A stretch of DNA of 53,309 bases from Amycolatopsis sacchari. Its GTDB lineage: Bacteria; Actinomycetota; Actinomycetes; Mycobacteriales; Pseudonocardiaceae. Below are positions 35,603-45,416 of the stretch, piece by piece. Location: the NCBI RefSeq assembly GCF_900114035.1, contig NZ_FORP01000035.1, positions 1 through 53,309 of the forward strand, in the 5' to 3' direction. Each line of letters starts with the position of its first letter. Within the stretch, counting starts at the first letter, position 1. The translations under genes were made by a program, and so were the position numbers. Below the pieces are notes generated by a model. The model was not told the origin of the DNA and made no database searches. It saw nothing but the letters and a program-made list of their open reading frames with translations.

Positions 35603-36334
35603 GTGACTTTCACGCTCCTTCCCGCCGTTGACGTGGCCGATGGCCAGGCCGTCCGGCTCGTCCAGGGCGAAGCCGGCACCGAGACCTCCTACGGGGACCC
35701 GCTGGAGGCGGCCCTCGCGTGGCAGCGCGACGGGGCGGAGTGGATCCACCTCGTGGACCTCGACGCCGCGTTCGGCAAGGGCTCGAACCGGGAGCTGCTG
35801 GCGGACGTCGTCGCGCGGCTGGACGTGCAGGTCGAGCTGTCCGGCGGCATCCGCGACGACGAGTCGCTGAAGGCGGCGCTGGCCACCGGTGCCCGCCGCG
35901 TCAACCTCGGCACCGCCGCGCTGGAGGACCCGGAGTGGACCGCGAAGGCCGTCGCCGAGTACGGCGACCGCGTCGCGATCGGGCTGGACGTGCGCATCAC
36001 CGAGGCGGGCCACCGGCTCGCCGCGCGCGGCTGGACGCAGGACGGCGGTGACCTGTGGGAGGTGCTGGAGCGCCTCGACCGCGACGGCGCCGCCCGTTAC
36101 GTGGTCACGGACGTGAGCAAGGACGGCACGCTCAAGGGCCCGAACCTGGAGCTGCTGAGCGAGGTCGCCGCCCGCACCGACGCCCCCGTCATCGCCTCCG
36201 GCGGAGTGTCCAGTTTGGACGACCTGCGGGCGCTGGCCCGGCTGTCCGGCGACGGCGTCGAGGGCGCGATCGTCGGCAAGGCGCTGTACGCGGGCGCGTT
36301 CACCCTGCCCGAGGCGCTGGCCGCCGTCCGCTGA
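35603..36334 (+). CDS. priA: Phosphoribosyl isomerase A (HisA/TrpF bifunctional PriA)
   Basis: A 243-aa (beta/alpha)8 barrel: [36 protein letters not shown] with the catalytic Asp, [66 protein letters not shown] and [13 protein letters not shown]. Actinobacterial PriA isomerises both the histidine (ProFAR) and tryptophan (PRA) intermediates. The absence of trpF from the trp cluster here supports that. The long in-frame extension upstream is hisH shadow. Confidence 0.95.
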   Translation: MTFTLLPAVDVADGQAVRLVQGEAGTETSYGDPLEAALAWQRDGAEWIHLVDLDAAFGKGSNRELLADVVARLDVQVELSGGIRDDESLKAALATGARRVNLGTAALEDPEWTAKAVAEYGDRVAIGLDVRITEAGHRLAARGWTQDGGDLWEVLERLDRDGAARYVVTDVSKDGTLKGPNLELLSEVAARTDAPVIASGGVSSLDDLRALARLSGDGVEGAIVGKALYAGAFTLPEALAAVR

Positions 36335-36346
36335 GGCGCGGACCGG

Positions 36347-36736
36347 TCAGGCCTCCGCGAGGCGGATCGCGACGCCGACGACGCGGTCCTTCGGGCCGCG
36401 CAGGCGGCTGAAGAACATCGACACCCGGCCCACGACGCCGTACTTCCGCGCGATGGCGTGCCGCACGTGCTCGGTGCCGGCCTCGTCCAGCAGGCGGGCC
36501 CGCCCGGTGAACTCCGGCCCGTGCGTCCGCCGTCCACGCAGGTCGCACGCCTGCACGCGGACCATCCCGTCGCGCCGGATGCGCTTGACCTTGCCGGACT
36601 TCCGCTCGGTCCACACCGCGAGCTCGCCGTGGTAGGGCGCGGCCCACACCGGCGTCGCGACGGGTGTGCCGTCCTTGCGGTAGGTCGTGATCAGCACGTA
36701 CTTCTCGGCCATCAGCCGCTCGATCCCCGCAGTCAT
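36347..36736 (-). CDS. PPOX-class F420-dependent oxidoreductase
   Basis: A 129-aa split beta-barrel: EKYVLITTYRKDGTPVATPVWAAPYHGELAVWTERKSGKVKRIRRDGMVRVQACDLRGRRTHGPEFTG pattern (residues 10-80), typical of short Rv-type F420- or flavin-dependent reductases. The ATG at 36736 follows CATAGT by 7 nt, possibly leaderless. It ends 12 bp from the convergent hisA. Substrate unknown. Confidence 0.85.
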   Translation of the reverse strand: MTAGIERLMAEKYVLITTYRKDGTPVATPVWAAPYHGELAVWTERKSGKVKRIRRDGMVRVQACDLRGRRTHGPEFTGRARLLDEAGTEHVRHAIARKYGVVGRVSMFFSRLRGPKDRVVGVAIRLAEA

Positions 36737-36744
36737 GCCCGCCA

Positions 36745-37554
36745 CTATGGACCGACTTCGCCGAACCGGGCCAGTGCGAGCGCCGCGGCGACCGCGGCCG
36801 CGAACCCGGCGACCGCGAGCCAGCCGAACCCCGGCCGCGTCGTGTCGCCCAGCGCGAGCACGCCGATGAGCGACGGCAGCACCGTCTCCCCGACGACCAT
36901 CAGCGCCGTCGCCGTCGTCACGCTGCCGCGTTGCAGCGCCGAGGCGTAGAACAGCATCCCCAGCGCGCCCGCCACGCCCACCGCGTACAGCGCCGGGTCG
37001 GCGAAGAACGCGCCCACGCTGTTCGTCGAGATGGTCCGCCCGGCCAGCGCGACGAGGGCGAACTGCAGCCCGGCGACCAGCCCGAGTGTCCACGGCACGC
37101 GTCCCGCCGCGAACCCGAGCAGGCCCAGCACGGCCGTCGCCACGAGCAACGCCACGTGGAACCCCAGCCCCACGGGAGCGGACCCCTCGCTCTGCGCCGA
37201 CGCGCCCAGCAGCGCCAGCCCCGCGCACACCGCCACGACGGCCGCCCACTCCCGCGCGTGCAGCCGGGCGCCGATCGCGATCGCCGCGACGGCCGTCACC
37301 GCCAGGCTCGCCGCGAGCGCGGCCTGCACGACGAACAGGGGCAGCACCCGCAACGCGACCAGCTGCGCGAGGAACCCGACCACGTCCAGCGCGGTGCCCA
37401 CGACGTAACGCCACTGCCGGAACACCCGCACCAGCAGCCGCGGATCCACCCCGCCCTCGCCGACCGCGACCGACCGGGCCGCGACCGCCTGCAGCACCGA
37501 AGCCACCCCGTACGCCACCGCCGCCAGCACCGCGCACAGCAATCCCCACCACAT
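36745..37554 (-). CDS. DMT-superfamily transporter
   Basis: A 269-aa ten-helix membrane protein: LLCAVLAAVAYGVASVLQAVAAR start, then LDVVGFLAQLVALRVLPLFVVQAALAASLAVTAV, ALVALAGRTISTNSVGAFFADP and LMVVGETVLPSLIGVLALGD. It is a distant relative of the transporter at 22244 (same VLQA and LPLF/FGPL layout). The ATG is 7 nt behind TAGGCT on its strand (leaderless type). It sits with the PPOX gene on the minus strand, breaking the hisA-hisF order. Substrate unknown. Confidence 0.85.
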   Translation of the reverse strand: MWWGLLCAVLAAVAYGVASVLQAVAARSVAVGEGGVDPRLLVRVFRQWRYVVGTALDVVGFLAQLVALRVLPLFVVQAALAASLAVTAVAAIAIGARLHAREWAAVVAVCAGLALLGASAQSEGSAPVGLGFHVALLVATAVLGLLGFAAGRVPWTLGLVAGLQFALVALAGRTISTNSVGAFFADPALYAVGVAGALGMLFYASALQRGSVTTATALMVVGETVLPSLIGVLALGDTTRPGFGWLAVAGFAAAVAAALALARFGEVGP

Positions 37555-37603
37555 CCCGGCAAGCCTACGGCGCGCCCTCGGAACCGCCCGGCGACAGGCA
37601 CCG

Positions 37604-37720
37604 GTGCGCAGGGTTCGGGGTCTGCGGCGCTACGACGCCACCTGGGAGTTGCTGCACTGGAACCCGCTGTCCGCGGCCACGTTCGGCGATCCGGCGCTCC
37701 GCGGCCTGGAGGACCGGTGT
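37604..37720 (+). pseudogene. Possible fragment of an MmyB-like regulator ligand domain
   Basis: The frame reads LRRYDATWELLHWNPLSAATFGDPALRGLE, resembling the YDA.W.lLaWNP.A..l.GDP stretch of XRE/MmyB-type regulators. No helix-turn-helix and no continuation is present. The remainder of the 270-bp gap up to hisF shows nothing else. Confidence 0.3.
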
Positions 37721-37812
37721 CCTCGGGAAGGTCGGTCCCGTCGAGGAGTACACCGGACGGGCCGACGGGACGGTTCGCCGACCGAGCGGGCAGCCTCCCG
37801 TGGGGAACCCCT

Positions 37813-37824
37813 TAAGCTGGAGAT
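37813..37824 (+). promoter_or_regulatory. hisF promoter region
   Basis: TAAGCT (37813-37818) with 6 nt to the ATG at 37825; the intervening GGAGAT could also act as a ribosome site. Confidence 0.4.
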
Positions 37825-38598
37825 ATGTCCGTAGCCGTGAGGGTGATCCCCTGCCTGGACGTCGACGCAGGCCGGGTCGTGAAGGGCGTGAACTTCGCCG
37901 ACCTGCGCGACGCGGGTGACCCGGTGGAGCTGGCCGCCCGGTACGACGCCGAGGGCGCCGACGAGCTCACCTTCCTCGACGTCACCGCCTCCTCGGGCAA
38001 CCGGGAGACCACGTTCGACGTCGTGCGCCGCACCGCCGAGCAGGTGTTCATCCCGCTCACCGTCGGCGGTGGCGTGCGCACGTGCGAGGACGTCGACCGC
38101 CTGCTGCGCGCGGGCGCGGACAAGGTGAGCATCAACACGGCGGCCATCGCGCGGCCGGAGTTCCTGCGTGAGGCGTCGCACCGGTTCGGCGCGCAGTGCG
38201 TCGTGCTGTCCGTGGATGCGCGCCGCGTGCCCGAAGGCGGTGAGCCGACGCCGTCCGGTTTCGAGGTGACCACGCACGGCGGCCGTCGCGGCACCGGCAT
38301 CGACGCGGTCGAGTGGGCCGCGCGCGGCGAGGAGCTGGGCGTCGGCGAGATCCTGCTCAACTCGATGGACGCCGACGGCACCAAGGACGGGTTCGACCTG
38401 GAGCTGATCGAGCGGACGCGGAAGGTGGTCCGCGTGCCCGTCATCGCGAGCGGTGGCGCGGGCGCGGTCGAGCACTTCCTGCCCGCGGTGCGCGCCGGGG
38501 CCGACGCCGTGCTCGCGGCCAGCGTGTTCCACTTCGGACAGTTGAAGATCGGCGACGTCAAGGAATCCCTGCGCGCCGGGGGAGTCGAGGTCCGGTGA
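37825..38598 (+). CDS. hisF: Imidazole glycerol phosphate synthase, cyclase subunit
   Basis: A 257-aa barrel: [52 protein letters not shown] with the catalytic Asp near residue 11, [63 protein letters not shown] (second catalytic Asp) and [13 protein letters not shown]. It acts with HisH. The stop overlaps the GTG of the following membrane-protein gene (GTGA), so three genes are coupled to hisI. Confidence 0.97.
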   Translation: MSVAVRVIPCLDVDAGRVVKGVNFADLRDAGDPVELAARYDAEGADELTFLDVTASSGNRETTFDVVRRTAEQVFIPLTVGGGVRTCEDVDRLLRAGADKVSINTAAIARPEFLREASHRFGAQCVVLSVDARRVPEGGEPTPSGFEVTTHGGRRGTGIDAVEWAARGEELGVGEILLNSMDADGTKDGFDLELIERTRKVVRVPVIASGGAGAVEHFLPAVRAGADAVLAASVFHFGQLKIGDVKESLRAGGVEVR

Positions 38599-38960
38599 AG
38601 CGCCTCGAAGTGAAGGTGACGGTCGGGCTGCTGCTCGGGCTGGGCCTGGCGTACCTGGTGCTGGGCATCGTCATCGTGACCACGTCCGAAGCCTCGCCGC
38701 GCACGCTGCTGCTGCCGGTCGCGAGCGTGGTGCTCGGCGGGCTCGTCGCGGGCGGGCTGGTGCTGCGCATGCCCTCCGCGCGGTTCTTCGGGTTCGCCGT
38801 CACCGCGCTGCTGGCGCTGCTGCACGCTTTCCTGCTGCTCGCGAGCGCGGTGCTGTGGTTCAAGGTGTTCTCCGGCCTGCTCGCGGCCGGGTACGTCTAC
38901 GCGTGGGTCCTGCTGAACTCCGCCCCCGTGCGCCGCCACCTGCTCGGAGATGCCGCGTGA
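38595..38960 (+). CDS. Small four-helix membrane protein between hisF and hisI
   Basis: A 121-aa protein with four hydrophobic helices: [67 protein letters not shown] and [17 protein letters not shown]. It starts on a GTG overlapping the hisF stop and ends overlapping the hisI start, so it is translated as part of the histidine operon. I do not recognise a named family. Possible roles include a membrane anchor or transport; none can be read from the sequence. Confidence 0.8.
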   Translation: MKRLEVKVTVGLLLGLGLAYLVLGIVIVTTSEASPRTLLLPVASVVLGGLVAGGLVLRMPSARFFGFAVTALLALLHAFLLLASAVLWFKVFSGLLAAGYVYAWVLLNSAPVRRHLLGDAA

Positions 38961-39313
38961 GCCTCGATCCCGCACTGTCCGCCCGGCTCAAGCGCAACGC
39001 GGACGGCCTGGTGTGCGCCGTCGTCGTGGACCACGCGACCTCCGACGTGCTGATGGTCGCCTGGATGAACGACGAGGCGCTGGAGAAAACGCTGACCACC
39101 CGCCGCGGGACGTACTACTCGCGCAGCCGTCAGGAGTTGTGGGTCAAGGGGGAGACCTCGGGGCACGTGCAGCACGTGCGCGAGGTGCGCCTCGACTGCG
39201 ACGGTGACACGGTGCTCGTCCGCGTGGACCAGACCGGTCCCGCGTGCCACACGAACACCCGCACCTGCTTCGACACCGACGAACGGTTGCTCCTGGCCGA
39301 CGACCGCGGTTGA
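38957..39313 (+). CDS. hisI: Phosphoribosyl-AMP cyclohydrolase
   Basis: A 118-aa zinc enzyme: [88 protein letters not shown] pattern, with metal Asp residues in LDCDGD and the Cys pair of ACHTNTRTC. No HisE domain is fused. GTG start overlaps the preceding stop. Last histidine gene of the block; hisG, hisE and hisN are not in the window. Confidence 0.96.
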   Translation: MSLDPALSARLKRNADGLVCAVVVDHATSDVLMVAWMNDEALEKTLTTRRGTYYSRSRQELWVKGETSGHVQHVREVRLDCDGDTVLVRVDQTGPACHTNTRTCFDTDERLLLADDRG

Positions 39314-39448
39314 CCGCGGAAAGACGTTCGCCTCGATCTTCCGGGTGAACTTCCGATCTCGTTGTCTGATTCGTTGCCAAGCCCGCCCCTCTCCGGGGAA
39401 TGTATGGGGGACCAAAAACGATCTCCCCGTTTCCGGAAAGGTGCGGTC

Positions 39449-39748
39449 ATGAGCGATACGCAGTGCTATTACGGGCAAATGCGCGGCAGGGCGCGGCAGT
39501 TGGTGAGCAAGCTGGACGACGCGATGAACGACCTCGTGCTGGTCGAGGCCGCGGTGGAGGAGGTTCTCCGCGCGGACATGGACAACCCGGGTGAGCTGTC
39601 CACAACGGACGGTGCGGATCTGCGGCAGTTCCTGGATTCAGCGCAGCTCGCCGTCCGGGCGGCGGAGCGCATCGCGAACGAGCACGTGCGGGACGTGGAG
39701 CGCGCCATGCAGCGGCTGGGGCTGATGCCGGAGAAGGTGAGCGCGTGA
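39449..39748 (+). CDS. Small helical protein of unknown function
   Basis: A 99-aa acidic, all-helical protein: MSDTQCYYGQMRGRARQLVSKLDDAMNDLVLVEAAVEEVL..., then LRQFLDSAQLAVRAAERIANEHVRDVERAMQRLG. The heptad-like spacing suggests a coiled coil or helical bundle. The start ATG at 39449 follows GGAAAGGTGC. A 135-bp gap separates it from hisI, so it probably has its own promoter, which I cannot place. I do not recognise the family. Confidence 0.65.
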   Translation: MSDTQCYYGQMRGRARQLVSKLDDAMNDLVLVEAAVEEVLRADMDNPGELSTTDGADLRQFLDSAQLAVRAAERIANEHVRDVERAMQRLGLMPEKVSA

Positions 39749-39749
39749 G

Positions 39750-40379
39750 TCAATTCGAACGTGTGGAACCGAGGTCGCCGGTGAGGTAACGCTGCAGGGT
39801 CGGGGCGACGGCGGCCACCACCGTTTCCACGTCGGCCGAGGCGAGCGGTTCGAACCCGGCGACGTAGCGCACCATGCCGATGCCGATCAGCTGGGAGGCG
39901 CACAGCGTGGCGCGCAACTGGGGGTGGTCCGCCTCGATCCGGGCGACGATCCGGCTGAGGACGTTCTCGATGAGGAAGTCGCGCAGCCCGATCGTGGCCT
40001 GGTCGTGGCCGGCGAGGCTGCGGACGAGCGCGGGGAAGACGCCGCCGGCGGAGGAGTCCCACACGGAGACGAACCGCCGGACGATCCGTTCGCCGAGCGT
40101 GTCGAGGTCCCCCTCGACGAGGGTCGAGACGACCACCTGGGGGTCGAACGGGAACTGGAGCACGGCCTGGGCGAACAAGGCGTCCTTGCCGCCGAACCAG
40201 TGGTTGACCATGGCCGCGTCGACCCCGGCCCGCGCCGCGATCGCCCGGACGGTGGCGCCCTCGTAGCCGCTCTCGGAGAACACCGCCCGCGCGGCCTCGA
40301 GCAGCGCCGCGCGGGTGTCCTGCCCGCCGGGCCGCCGCCCGCGGCGCTTGCCGGTGTTCGGTTGCTCTGCCGTGCTCAC
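39750..40379 (-). CDS. TetR-family transcriptional regulator
   Basis: A 209-aa regulator with helix-turn-helix RAALLEAARAVFSESGYEGATVRAIAARAGVDAAMVNHWFGGKDALF (residues 22-68) after a basic N-terminal tail GKRRGRRPGG. The C-terminal domain begins GERIVRRFVSVWDSS and has IGMVRYVAGFEPL. Start GTG 40379. Its stop lies 1 bp beyond the end of the convergent small helical protein gene. No obvious partner gene: upstream lies an 805-bp noncoding region before trpE. Confidence 0.88.
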   Translation of the reverse strand: MSTAEQPNTGKRRGRRPGGQDTRAALLEAARAVFSESGYEGATVRAIAARAGVDAAMVNHWFGGKDALFAQAVLQFPFDPQVVVSTLVEGDLDTLGERIVRRFVSVWDSSAGGVFPALVRSLAGHDQATIGLRDFLIENVLSRIVARIEADHPQLRATLCASQLIGIGMVRYVAGFEPLASADVETVVAAVAPTLQRYLTGDLGSTRSN

Positions 40380-40460
40380 CGCTCCATCATGCCCTGCGGC
40401 ACAGGGGAATTCGACGTGGGATGAATTGTGTCGGCGGTGGGGGTTGGGTGGTGCTGCTGT

Positions 40461-40534
40461 GTGGGCGGGCGGTGGTCCGGGCGGTGGGGGATCCGGTGTG
40501 TGGGCGGGCGGTGGTTCGGGCGGTGGGGATCCGG
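40461..40534 (+). repeat. G-rich direct repeat pair, possible G-quadruplex
   Basis: Two near-identical G-rich copies (40461-40496 and 40500-40534) beginning GTGGGCGGGCGGTGGT and ending GTGGGGATCCGG. They contain many GGG runs on the plus strand. Confidence 0.6.
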
Positions 40535-40599
40535 CGGGATGGCCGGTGCGTGGTCGGTGAGGCGTGCCGCGCGGCAGGCTGGCAAGGAATCCCCCGCCG

Positions 40600-41130
40600 A
40601 CCCACGGCACCGCCCAGCCTTACCCGGCGAAGCAGCCCTCCCGTCATGGCAAGCCCCCACCCGAGCCGATCCCCGGCACCGCGATCACCCCCGCCCGGCA
40701 TGGCAGGGCCCCCGCCACCGCCCGCTCCCGGCATGGCAAGGCCTCCGCGCCGCCCCACCTGGCCGACCCGCCACGGCCCATCGGGCCCGGCCCGCGACAG
40801 CTCCGCCCGCCAGGGCAAAGCCTCACCGCCCCGCCCGCCGAGCCCGGCCCGCGACGGCCCCCGCCCGCCACGGCAAGGCCTCCGCGCCGCCCCACCGCAC
40901 CGCCGCCCACTGGGCCCGGCCTCGCAACAGCCCCACCCGCCACGGCAAGTCCTCCGCGCCGCCCCGCCGGGCGGACCCGCCACGGCCCACCGGGCCCGGC
41001 CCGCGGTAGCCCCCCACCCGCCACGGCAAGTCCCCCACCGCACGGCCCCACCGGCCCCACCCCGCCACGCCCCACCCACCCCAGCCCCCACAGCCCCTCC
41101 CATCCCCGGGCACCCCGCTCCCCCCGCGGG
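40600..41130. repeat. C-rich noncoding region with dispersed short repeats
   Basis: About 530 bp, strongly C-rich on the plus strand, with repeated (A)CGGCAAG(G/T)CC-type blocks at 40645, 40700, 40733, 40812, 40870, 40942 and 41023 and recurring CCGCGCCGCCCC and CGGGCCCGGCCCGCG. No credible gene: long open frames on both strands are low-complexity Pro/Arg or Gly/Ala text. It fills the gap between a TetR gene and trpE. Confidence 0.6.
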
Positions 41131-41172
41131 TGAGCCCGCTTGCCTGCCTGCCGAGGGCGCGCTTCCCGTGGC

Positions 41173-41184
41173 TAGGCTTTCCGC
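41173..41184 (+). promoter_or_regulatory. trpE promoter, leaderless type
   Basis: TAGGCT (41173-41178) followed by 6 nt and the ATG at 41185. No leader peptide rich in Trp codons precedes it, which argues against classical attenuation. Confidence 0.5.
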
Positions 41185-42756
41185 ATGGTCGCTGTCCACT
41201 CCGCGAATTCCGCATCCGGCGGGCTCGGTGCCGTGAGCCCCGCCCGGGACGAGTTCCGCGCGCTCGCCCAGGACCGCCGGGTCATTCCGGTCGTCCGGCG
41301 GCTGCTCGCCGACGGGGAGACCCCCGTCGGCGTGTACCGCAAGCTCGCCGCGGACCGCCCCGGGACGTTCCTGTTCGAGTCGGCGGAGAACGGCGAGTCC
41401 TGGTCGCGGTGGTCGTTCATCGGGGTGCGCAGCCCGGCCGCGCTCACCGTGCGCGACGGCGAGGCCGTGTGGGTGGGCACCCCGCCCGTCGGCCTGCCCA
41501 CGGAGGGCAACCCGCTGCAGGTGCTGCGGGAAACCGTCGCCGCACTGCACACCGAACCGCTGCCCGGCATGCCCCCGCTCACCGGCGGCATGGTCGGCTA
41601 CATCGGCTACGACGCCGTCCGCTGGCTGGAGAAGCTGCCCGAGCTGGCCGAGAAGGACCTCGACATCCCCGAGCTGACCATGCTCCTGGCCACGGACCTG
41701 GCGGCGTTCGACCACCACGAGGGCACGGTCACGCTCATCGCGAACGCCGTGAACTGGGACAACTCGCCCGAGCGCGTGGACGCGGCCTACGACGACGCCG
41801 TGCGCCGCCTCCAGGAGATGACCGAGCAGCTGCGCGAACCCGCCCCCTCCACGACCGCCGTCTTCTCGCGGCCCGCGCCGGAGTTCCGGCGGCACCGCAC
41901 CAAGGAGGACTACCACGCGGCGGTCGAGGCGGCGGTCGAGGCGATCAAGGCCGGGGAAGCGTTTCAAGTCGTGCCATCGCAACGGTTTGAGATCGCCACG
42001 CAGGCCGACGCGCTCGACATCTACCGCGTGCTCCGCACGTCCAACCCCAGCCCGTACATGTACCTCCTGCGACTGGAGGGCTTCGACATCGTCGGCTCCA
42101 GCCCGGAATCCCTCGTTACCGTCCGCGACGGCCGCGCGACCACGCACCCCATCGCCGGCACGCGCTGGCGCGGCGTGGACCCCGAGGAGGACGCGCAGCT
42201 GGCGAAGGACCTGCTGGCCGACGAGAAGGAACGCGCCGAGCACCTGATGCTCGTCGACCTCGGCCGCAACGACCTCGGCAAGGTGTGCAAGCCCGGCACC
42301 GTCCGCGTGGTCGACTTCTTCACCATCGAGCGCTACAGCCACGTGATGCACATCGTGTCCACCGTCACCGGCGAGCTGCGGGACGACCGCACGGCGTTCG
42401 ACGCCGTGACGGCCTGTTTCCCCGCGGGCACGCTCTCCGGCGCGCCGAAGGTGCGCGCGATGGAGCTGATCGAGGAGCTGGAGCCGGTCCGCCGCGGGCT
42501 CTACGGCGGAGTCGTCGGCTACCTCGACTTCGCCGGGGACGCCGACACGGCGATCGCGATCCGCACCGCGCTGGTGCGCGACAACGTGGCTCACGTGCAG
42601 GCGGGCGGCGGTGTCGTGGCCGACTCGGTGGCCGACTACGAGGACAACGAGTCGCTGAACAAGGCGCGCACCGTGCTCTCCGCGGTCGCCGCCGCGCAGA
42701 CCATGGCCCCCGCCAGGGCGCTGGACCCGGCCGATGACGCAGCCAACGCCCAGTAA
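41185..42756 (+). CDS. trpE: Anthranilate synthase component I
   Basis: A 523-aa chorismate-binding enzyme: [19 protein letters not shown] near residue 70 (the region of tryptophan feedback), [23 protein letters not shown], then the catalytic domain with [109 protein letters not shown] and [11 protein letters not shown]. It converts chorismate plus ammonia/glutamine to anthranilate with a TrpG partner not in this window. Likely leaderless. The next gene starts inside its last codons. Confidence 0.97.
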   Translation: MVAVHSANSASGGLGAVSPARDEFRALAQDRRVIPVVRRLLADGETPVGVYRKLAADRPGTFLFESAENGESWSRWSFIGVRSPAALTVRDGEAVWVGTPPVGLPTEGNPLQVLRETVAALHTEPLPGMPPLTGGMVGYIGYDAVRWLEKLPELAEKDLDIPELTMLLATDLAAFDHHEGTVTLIANAVNWDNSPERVDAAYDDAVRRLQEMTEQLREPAPSTTAVFSRPAPEFRRHRTKEDYHAAVEAAVEAIKAGEAFQVVPSQRFEIATQADALDIYRVLRTSNPSPYMYLLRLEGFDIVGSSPESLVTVRDGRATTHPIAGTRWRGVDPEEDAQLAKDLLADEKERAEHLMLVDLGRNDLGKVCKPGTVRVVDFFTIERYSHVMHIVSTVTGELRDDRTAFDAVTACFPAGTLSGAPKVRAMELIEELEPVRRGLYGGVVGYLDFAGDADTAIAIRTALVRDNVAHVQAGGGVVADSVADYEDNESLNKARTVLSAVAAAQTMAPARALDPADDAANAQ

Positions 42757-43279
42757 GCGTCCACTGTGGACAGTAGCGGTGCTGCTCCTGCTCGGGGCGG
42801 CGGCGCTGTGGGGTGCTTCGCGCCTGGTCTGGTCGGCGGAGCAGCACGACCGTGGCGTCCGCGGCGTCGTGCTGGAAACCCACACCGGTGCGCAGGTCCA
42901 GGGCGCGCTGGTGCCGCTGGCCGTGCTCGCGGTCGCCGGGGTGGCGGGCGCGGTGGCGACCGGCGGCTGGCCCCGCCGGGTCCTCGGCGTCCTGCTCGCG
43001 CTGGCCGGGCTGTGGGCCTGCTGGCTCGCCGTCGACGGGCTCTCGTTCGGCGGTTTCCCCGCCGGGACACCCGGATGGCAGATCTTCACCGGACGCGGAC
43101 TCGCGTTGCTGGGGGGAATTCTCGTGCTCCTCGGCGGGTTGATCGCCACCAGGAAGGCGGGCTCCATGCCGCGACTGGGCGCACGCTACGCGGCACCCAG
43201 CGTGAAGAAGACCGCCCGTGACCCCGACACGGAACTGTGGGAGGCGCTCTCCGAAGGCGAAGACCCGACTGACCGTTGA
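42734..43279 (+). CDS. Trp biosynthesis-associated membrane protein (TIGR02234 family)
   Basis: A 181-aa protein with four hydrophobic segments: [56 protein letters not shown] and [16 protein letters not shown], then a polar C-terminal tail ending [13 protein letters not shown]. It starts 23 bp inside the end of trpE. This family sits between trpE and trpC throughout actinobacteria and is named only by that association; no activity is established to my knowledge. Confidence 0.85.
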   Translation: MTQPTPSKRPLWTVAVLLLLGAAALWGASRLVWSAEQHDRGVRGVVLETHTGAQVQGALVPLAVLAVAGVAGAVATGGWPRRVLGVLLALAGLWACWLAVDGLSFGGFPAGTPGWQIFTGRGLALLGGILVLLGGLIATRKAGSMPRLGARYAAPSVKKTARDPDTELWEALSEGEDPTDR

Positions 43280-43342
43280 CCCGGAACCGGCCCGTGACTG
43301 TGCGCGGGTTAGCATCTTTTCTGCGGGAAGGGGAAGGTGTTT

Positions 43343-43399
43343 GTGAGCCAGCTTTCGAGTGAAAACCTGGATGCGCCTGGGAACGGGGGCACCCGGTGA
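43343..43399 (+). CDS. Possible 18-codon upstream ORF coupled to trpC
   Basis: A GTG at 43343 with GGGGAAGG seven bases upstream opens [18 protein letters not shown] and stops at TGA 43397-43399, overlapping the trpC GTG (43396) by 4 nt. trpC itself has no clear ribosome site, so translation may be coupled through this short frame. It contains no tryptophan codon, so it is not a classical attenuator peptide. Confidence 0.4.
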   Translation: MSQLSSENLDAPGNGGTR

Positions 43400-44205
43400 G
43401 CGTTCTCGAAGAAATCATCGCCGGTGTCCGCGCCGATCTCGCCGAGCGCGAGAAGGCACTGCCGTTCGACGAGTTGAAGGTGCTCGCCGCCAAGGCCGCC
43501 CCGCCGCGGGACGCCGCCGGTGCGCTGCGCGAGTCGTCGATCGGCGTGATCGCGGAGGTCAAGCGCCGCAGCCCGTCCAAGGGTGAGCTGGCCCAGATCG
43601 CCGATCCGGCGGCACTCGCGAAGGACTACGAAGAGGCGGGCGCCCGCGTCATCAGCGTGCTCACCGAGCAGCGGCGGTTCGGCGGCTCCCTCGCCGACCT
43701 CGACGCGGTGCGCAAGGCCGTTGACGTTCCGGTGCTGCGCAAGGACTTCATCGTCAGCCCGTACCAGGTGCACGAGGCCCGCGCGCACGGCGCGGACATG
43801 GTGCTGCTGATCGTGGCGGCGCTGGAGCAGAACGCACTGGTCTCGCTGCTGGACCGCGTCGAGTCGCTCGGCATGGCCGCGCTCGTCGAGGTGCACAACG
43901 CCGAGGAGGCCGACCGCGCGCTGGAGGCCGGGGCGCAGGTCATCGGCATCAACGCCCGCAACCTGCACACTCTCGAGGTGGACCGCGACGTGTTCGGCAG
44001 GCTCGCGCCGGGGCTGCCGTTCGACGTGACGAAGGTCGCGGAGTCCGGGGTCCGCGGCCCCGGTGACCTGATGGCGTACGCGGGCCACGGTGCCGACGCC
44101 GTCCTGGTCGGCGAGGGGCTCGTCGCCTCGGGTGACCCGAAGGGCGCGCTGGTCAAGCTCGTCACCGCCGGTTCGCACCCGGCCTGCCCGAGGCCGAGCC
44201 GATGA
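43396..44205 (+). CDS. trpC: Indole-3-glycerol phosphate synthase
   Basis: A 269-aa barrel: [21 protein letters not shown] start, [19 protein letters not shown] with the catalytic Glu and Lys pair, [105 protein letters not shown]. It makes indoleglycerol phosphate from CdRP. The stop overlaps the trpB ATG (ATGA). Confidence 0.97.
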   Translation: MSVLEEIIAGVRADLAEREKALPFDELKVLAAKAAPPRDAAGALRESSIGVIAEVKRRSPSKGELAQIADPAALAKDYEEAGARVISVLTEQRRFGGSLADLDAVRKAVDVPVLRKDFIVSPYQVHEARAHGADMVLLIVAALEQNALVSLLDRVESLGMAALVEVHNAEEADRALEAGAQVIGINARNLHTLEVDRDVFGRLAPGLPFDVTKVAESGVRGPGDLMAYAGHGADAVLVGEGLVASGDPKGALVKLVTAGSHPACPRPSR

Positions 44206-45416
44206 GCGAGGCGCACAACGAGCACGACCCCGACGAGCGCGGCTACTACGGCCCGTACGGCGGGCGGTTCATGCCGGAGGCGCTGATCGGCGTCGTCGAC
44301 GAGGTGGCCGCCGAGTACGACAAGGCCCGCACCGACCCCGACTTCGTCAACGAGTTCAACCGGCTCCTGCGGGACTACGCCGGCCGCCCGTCGCTGCTGA
44401 CCGAGGCCCCGCGCTTCGGCGAGCACGCCGGCGGCGCGCGGATCTTCCTCAAGCGCGAGGACCTCAACCACACCGGCTCCCACAAGATCAACAACGTGCT
44501 GGGCCAGGCGCTGCTCACCAAGCGGATGGGCAAGAAGCGCGTCATCGCCGAGACCGGGGCCGGCCAGCACGGCGTCGCCACCGCGACCGCGTGCGCGCTG
44601 CTGGACCTCGAGTGCGTGGTCTACATGGGCGAGGTGGACACCGAGCGGCAGGCGCTGAACGTGGCGCGCATGCGGCTGCTCGGCGCCGAGGTCGTCCCGG
44701 TCAAGACGGGTTCGCGCACCCTGAAGGACGCGATCAACGAAGCGCTGCGTGACTGGGTCACCAACGCCGACACCACGCACTACCTGTTCGGCACCGCGGC
44801 CGGGCCGTACCCCTTCCCGACGATGGTCCGGAACTTCCACAAGGTCATCGGCGAGGAAGCCCGCGCGCAGATCCTGGAGCAGACCGGCAGGCTGCCGGAC
44901 GCCGTCGCCGCGTGCGTCGGCGGTGGTTCCAACGCCATCGGCATCTTCCACGGCTTCATCGACGACCCGGACGTCCGGCTCGTCGGCCTGGAGCCGGGCG
45001 GGGAGGGCGTCGAGACCGGTCGCCACGGCGCGACGCTGACCAAGGGCACGCCCGGCAACCTGCACGGCGCGATGACGTACCTGCTGCAGGACGAGGACGG
45101 CCAGACGATGGAGTCGCACTCCATCTCGGCCGGGCTGGACTACCCGGGCGTCGGTCCCGAGCACTCGTGGCTCAAGGACACCGGGCGCGCCGAGTACCGC
45201 CCGATCACGGACGCGGAGGCGATGGAGGCGCTCCGGCTGCTGTCGCGGACGGAGGGCATCATCCCGGCGATCGAGTCGGCGCACGCGCTGGCGGGTGCCA
45301 TGCAGCTGGGCAAGGAGCTGGGCCGCGAGGCGCTGATCCTGGTCAACCTGTCCGGGCGCGGTGACAAGGACATGGACACCGCCGCGAAGTGGTTTGGTTT
45401 GGTCGACGGGAAATGA
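44202..45416 (+). CDS. trpB: Tryptophan synthase beta chain
   Basis: A 404-aa PLP enzyme: [17 protein letters not shown] start, [24 protein letters not shown] with the PLP lysine (HK), [62 protein letters not shown] with the phosphate loop, [19 protein letters not shown] and [16 protein letters not shown]. It joins indole and serine. ATG overlaps the trpC stop; the stop overlaps the trpA ATG. Confidence 0.98.
   Translation: MSEAHNEHDPDERGYYGPYGGRFMPEALIGVVDEVAAEYDKARTDPDFVNEFNRLLRDYAGRPSLLTEAPRFGEHAGGARIFLKREDLNHTGSHKINNVLGQALLTKRMGKKRVIAETGAGQHGVATATACALLDLECVVYMGEVDTERQALNVARMRLLGAEVVPVKTGSRTLKDAINEALRDWVTNADTTHYLFGTAAGPYPFPTMVRNFHKVIGEEARAQILEQTGRLPDAVAACVGGGSNAIGIFHGFIDDPDVRLVGLEPGGEGVETGRHGATLTKGTPGNLHGAMTYLLQDEDGQTMESHSISAGLDYPGVGPEHSWLKDTGRAEYRPITDAEAMEALRLLSRTEGIIPAIESAHALAGAMQLGKELGREALILVNLSGRGDKDMDTAAKWFGLVDGK

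Noticed and set aside
40387..43167. 926-aa minus-strand open frame opposite trpE
   Set aside because: It is the antisense shadow of trpE and the C-rich region; composition is low-complexity Gly/Arg/Ala and no family motif is present.
43280..43395. Classical trp attenuator leader peptide
   Set aside because: The short frame has no Trp codons and no T-rich terminator hairpin follows.
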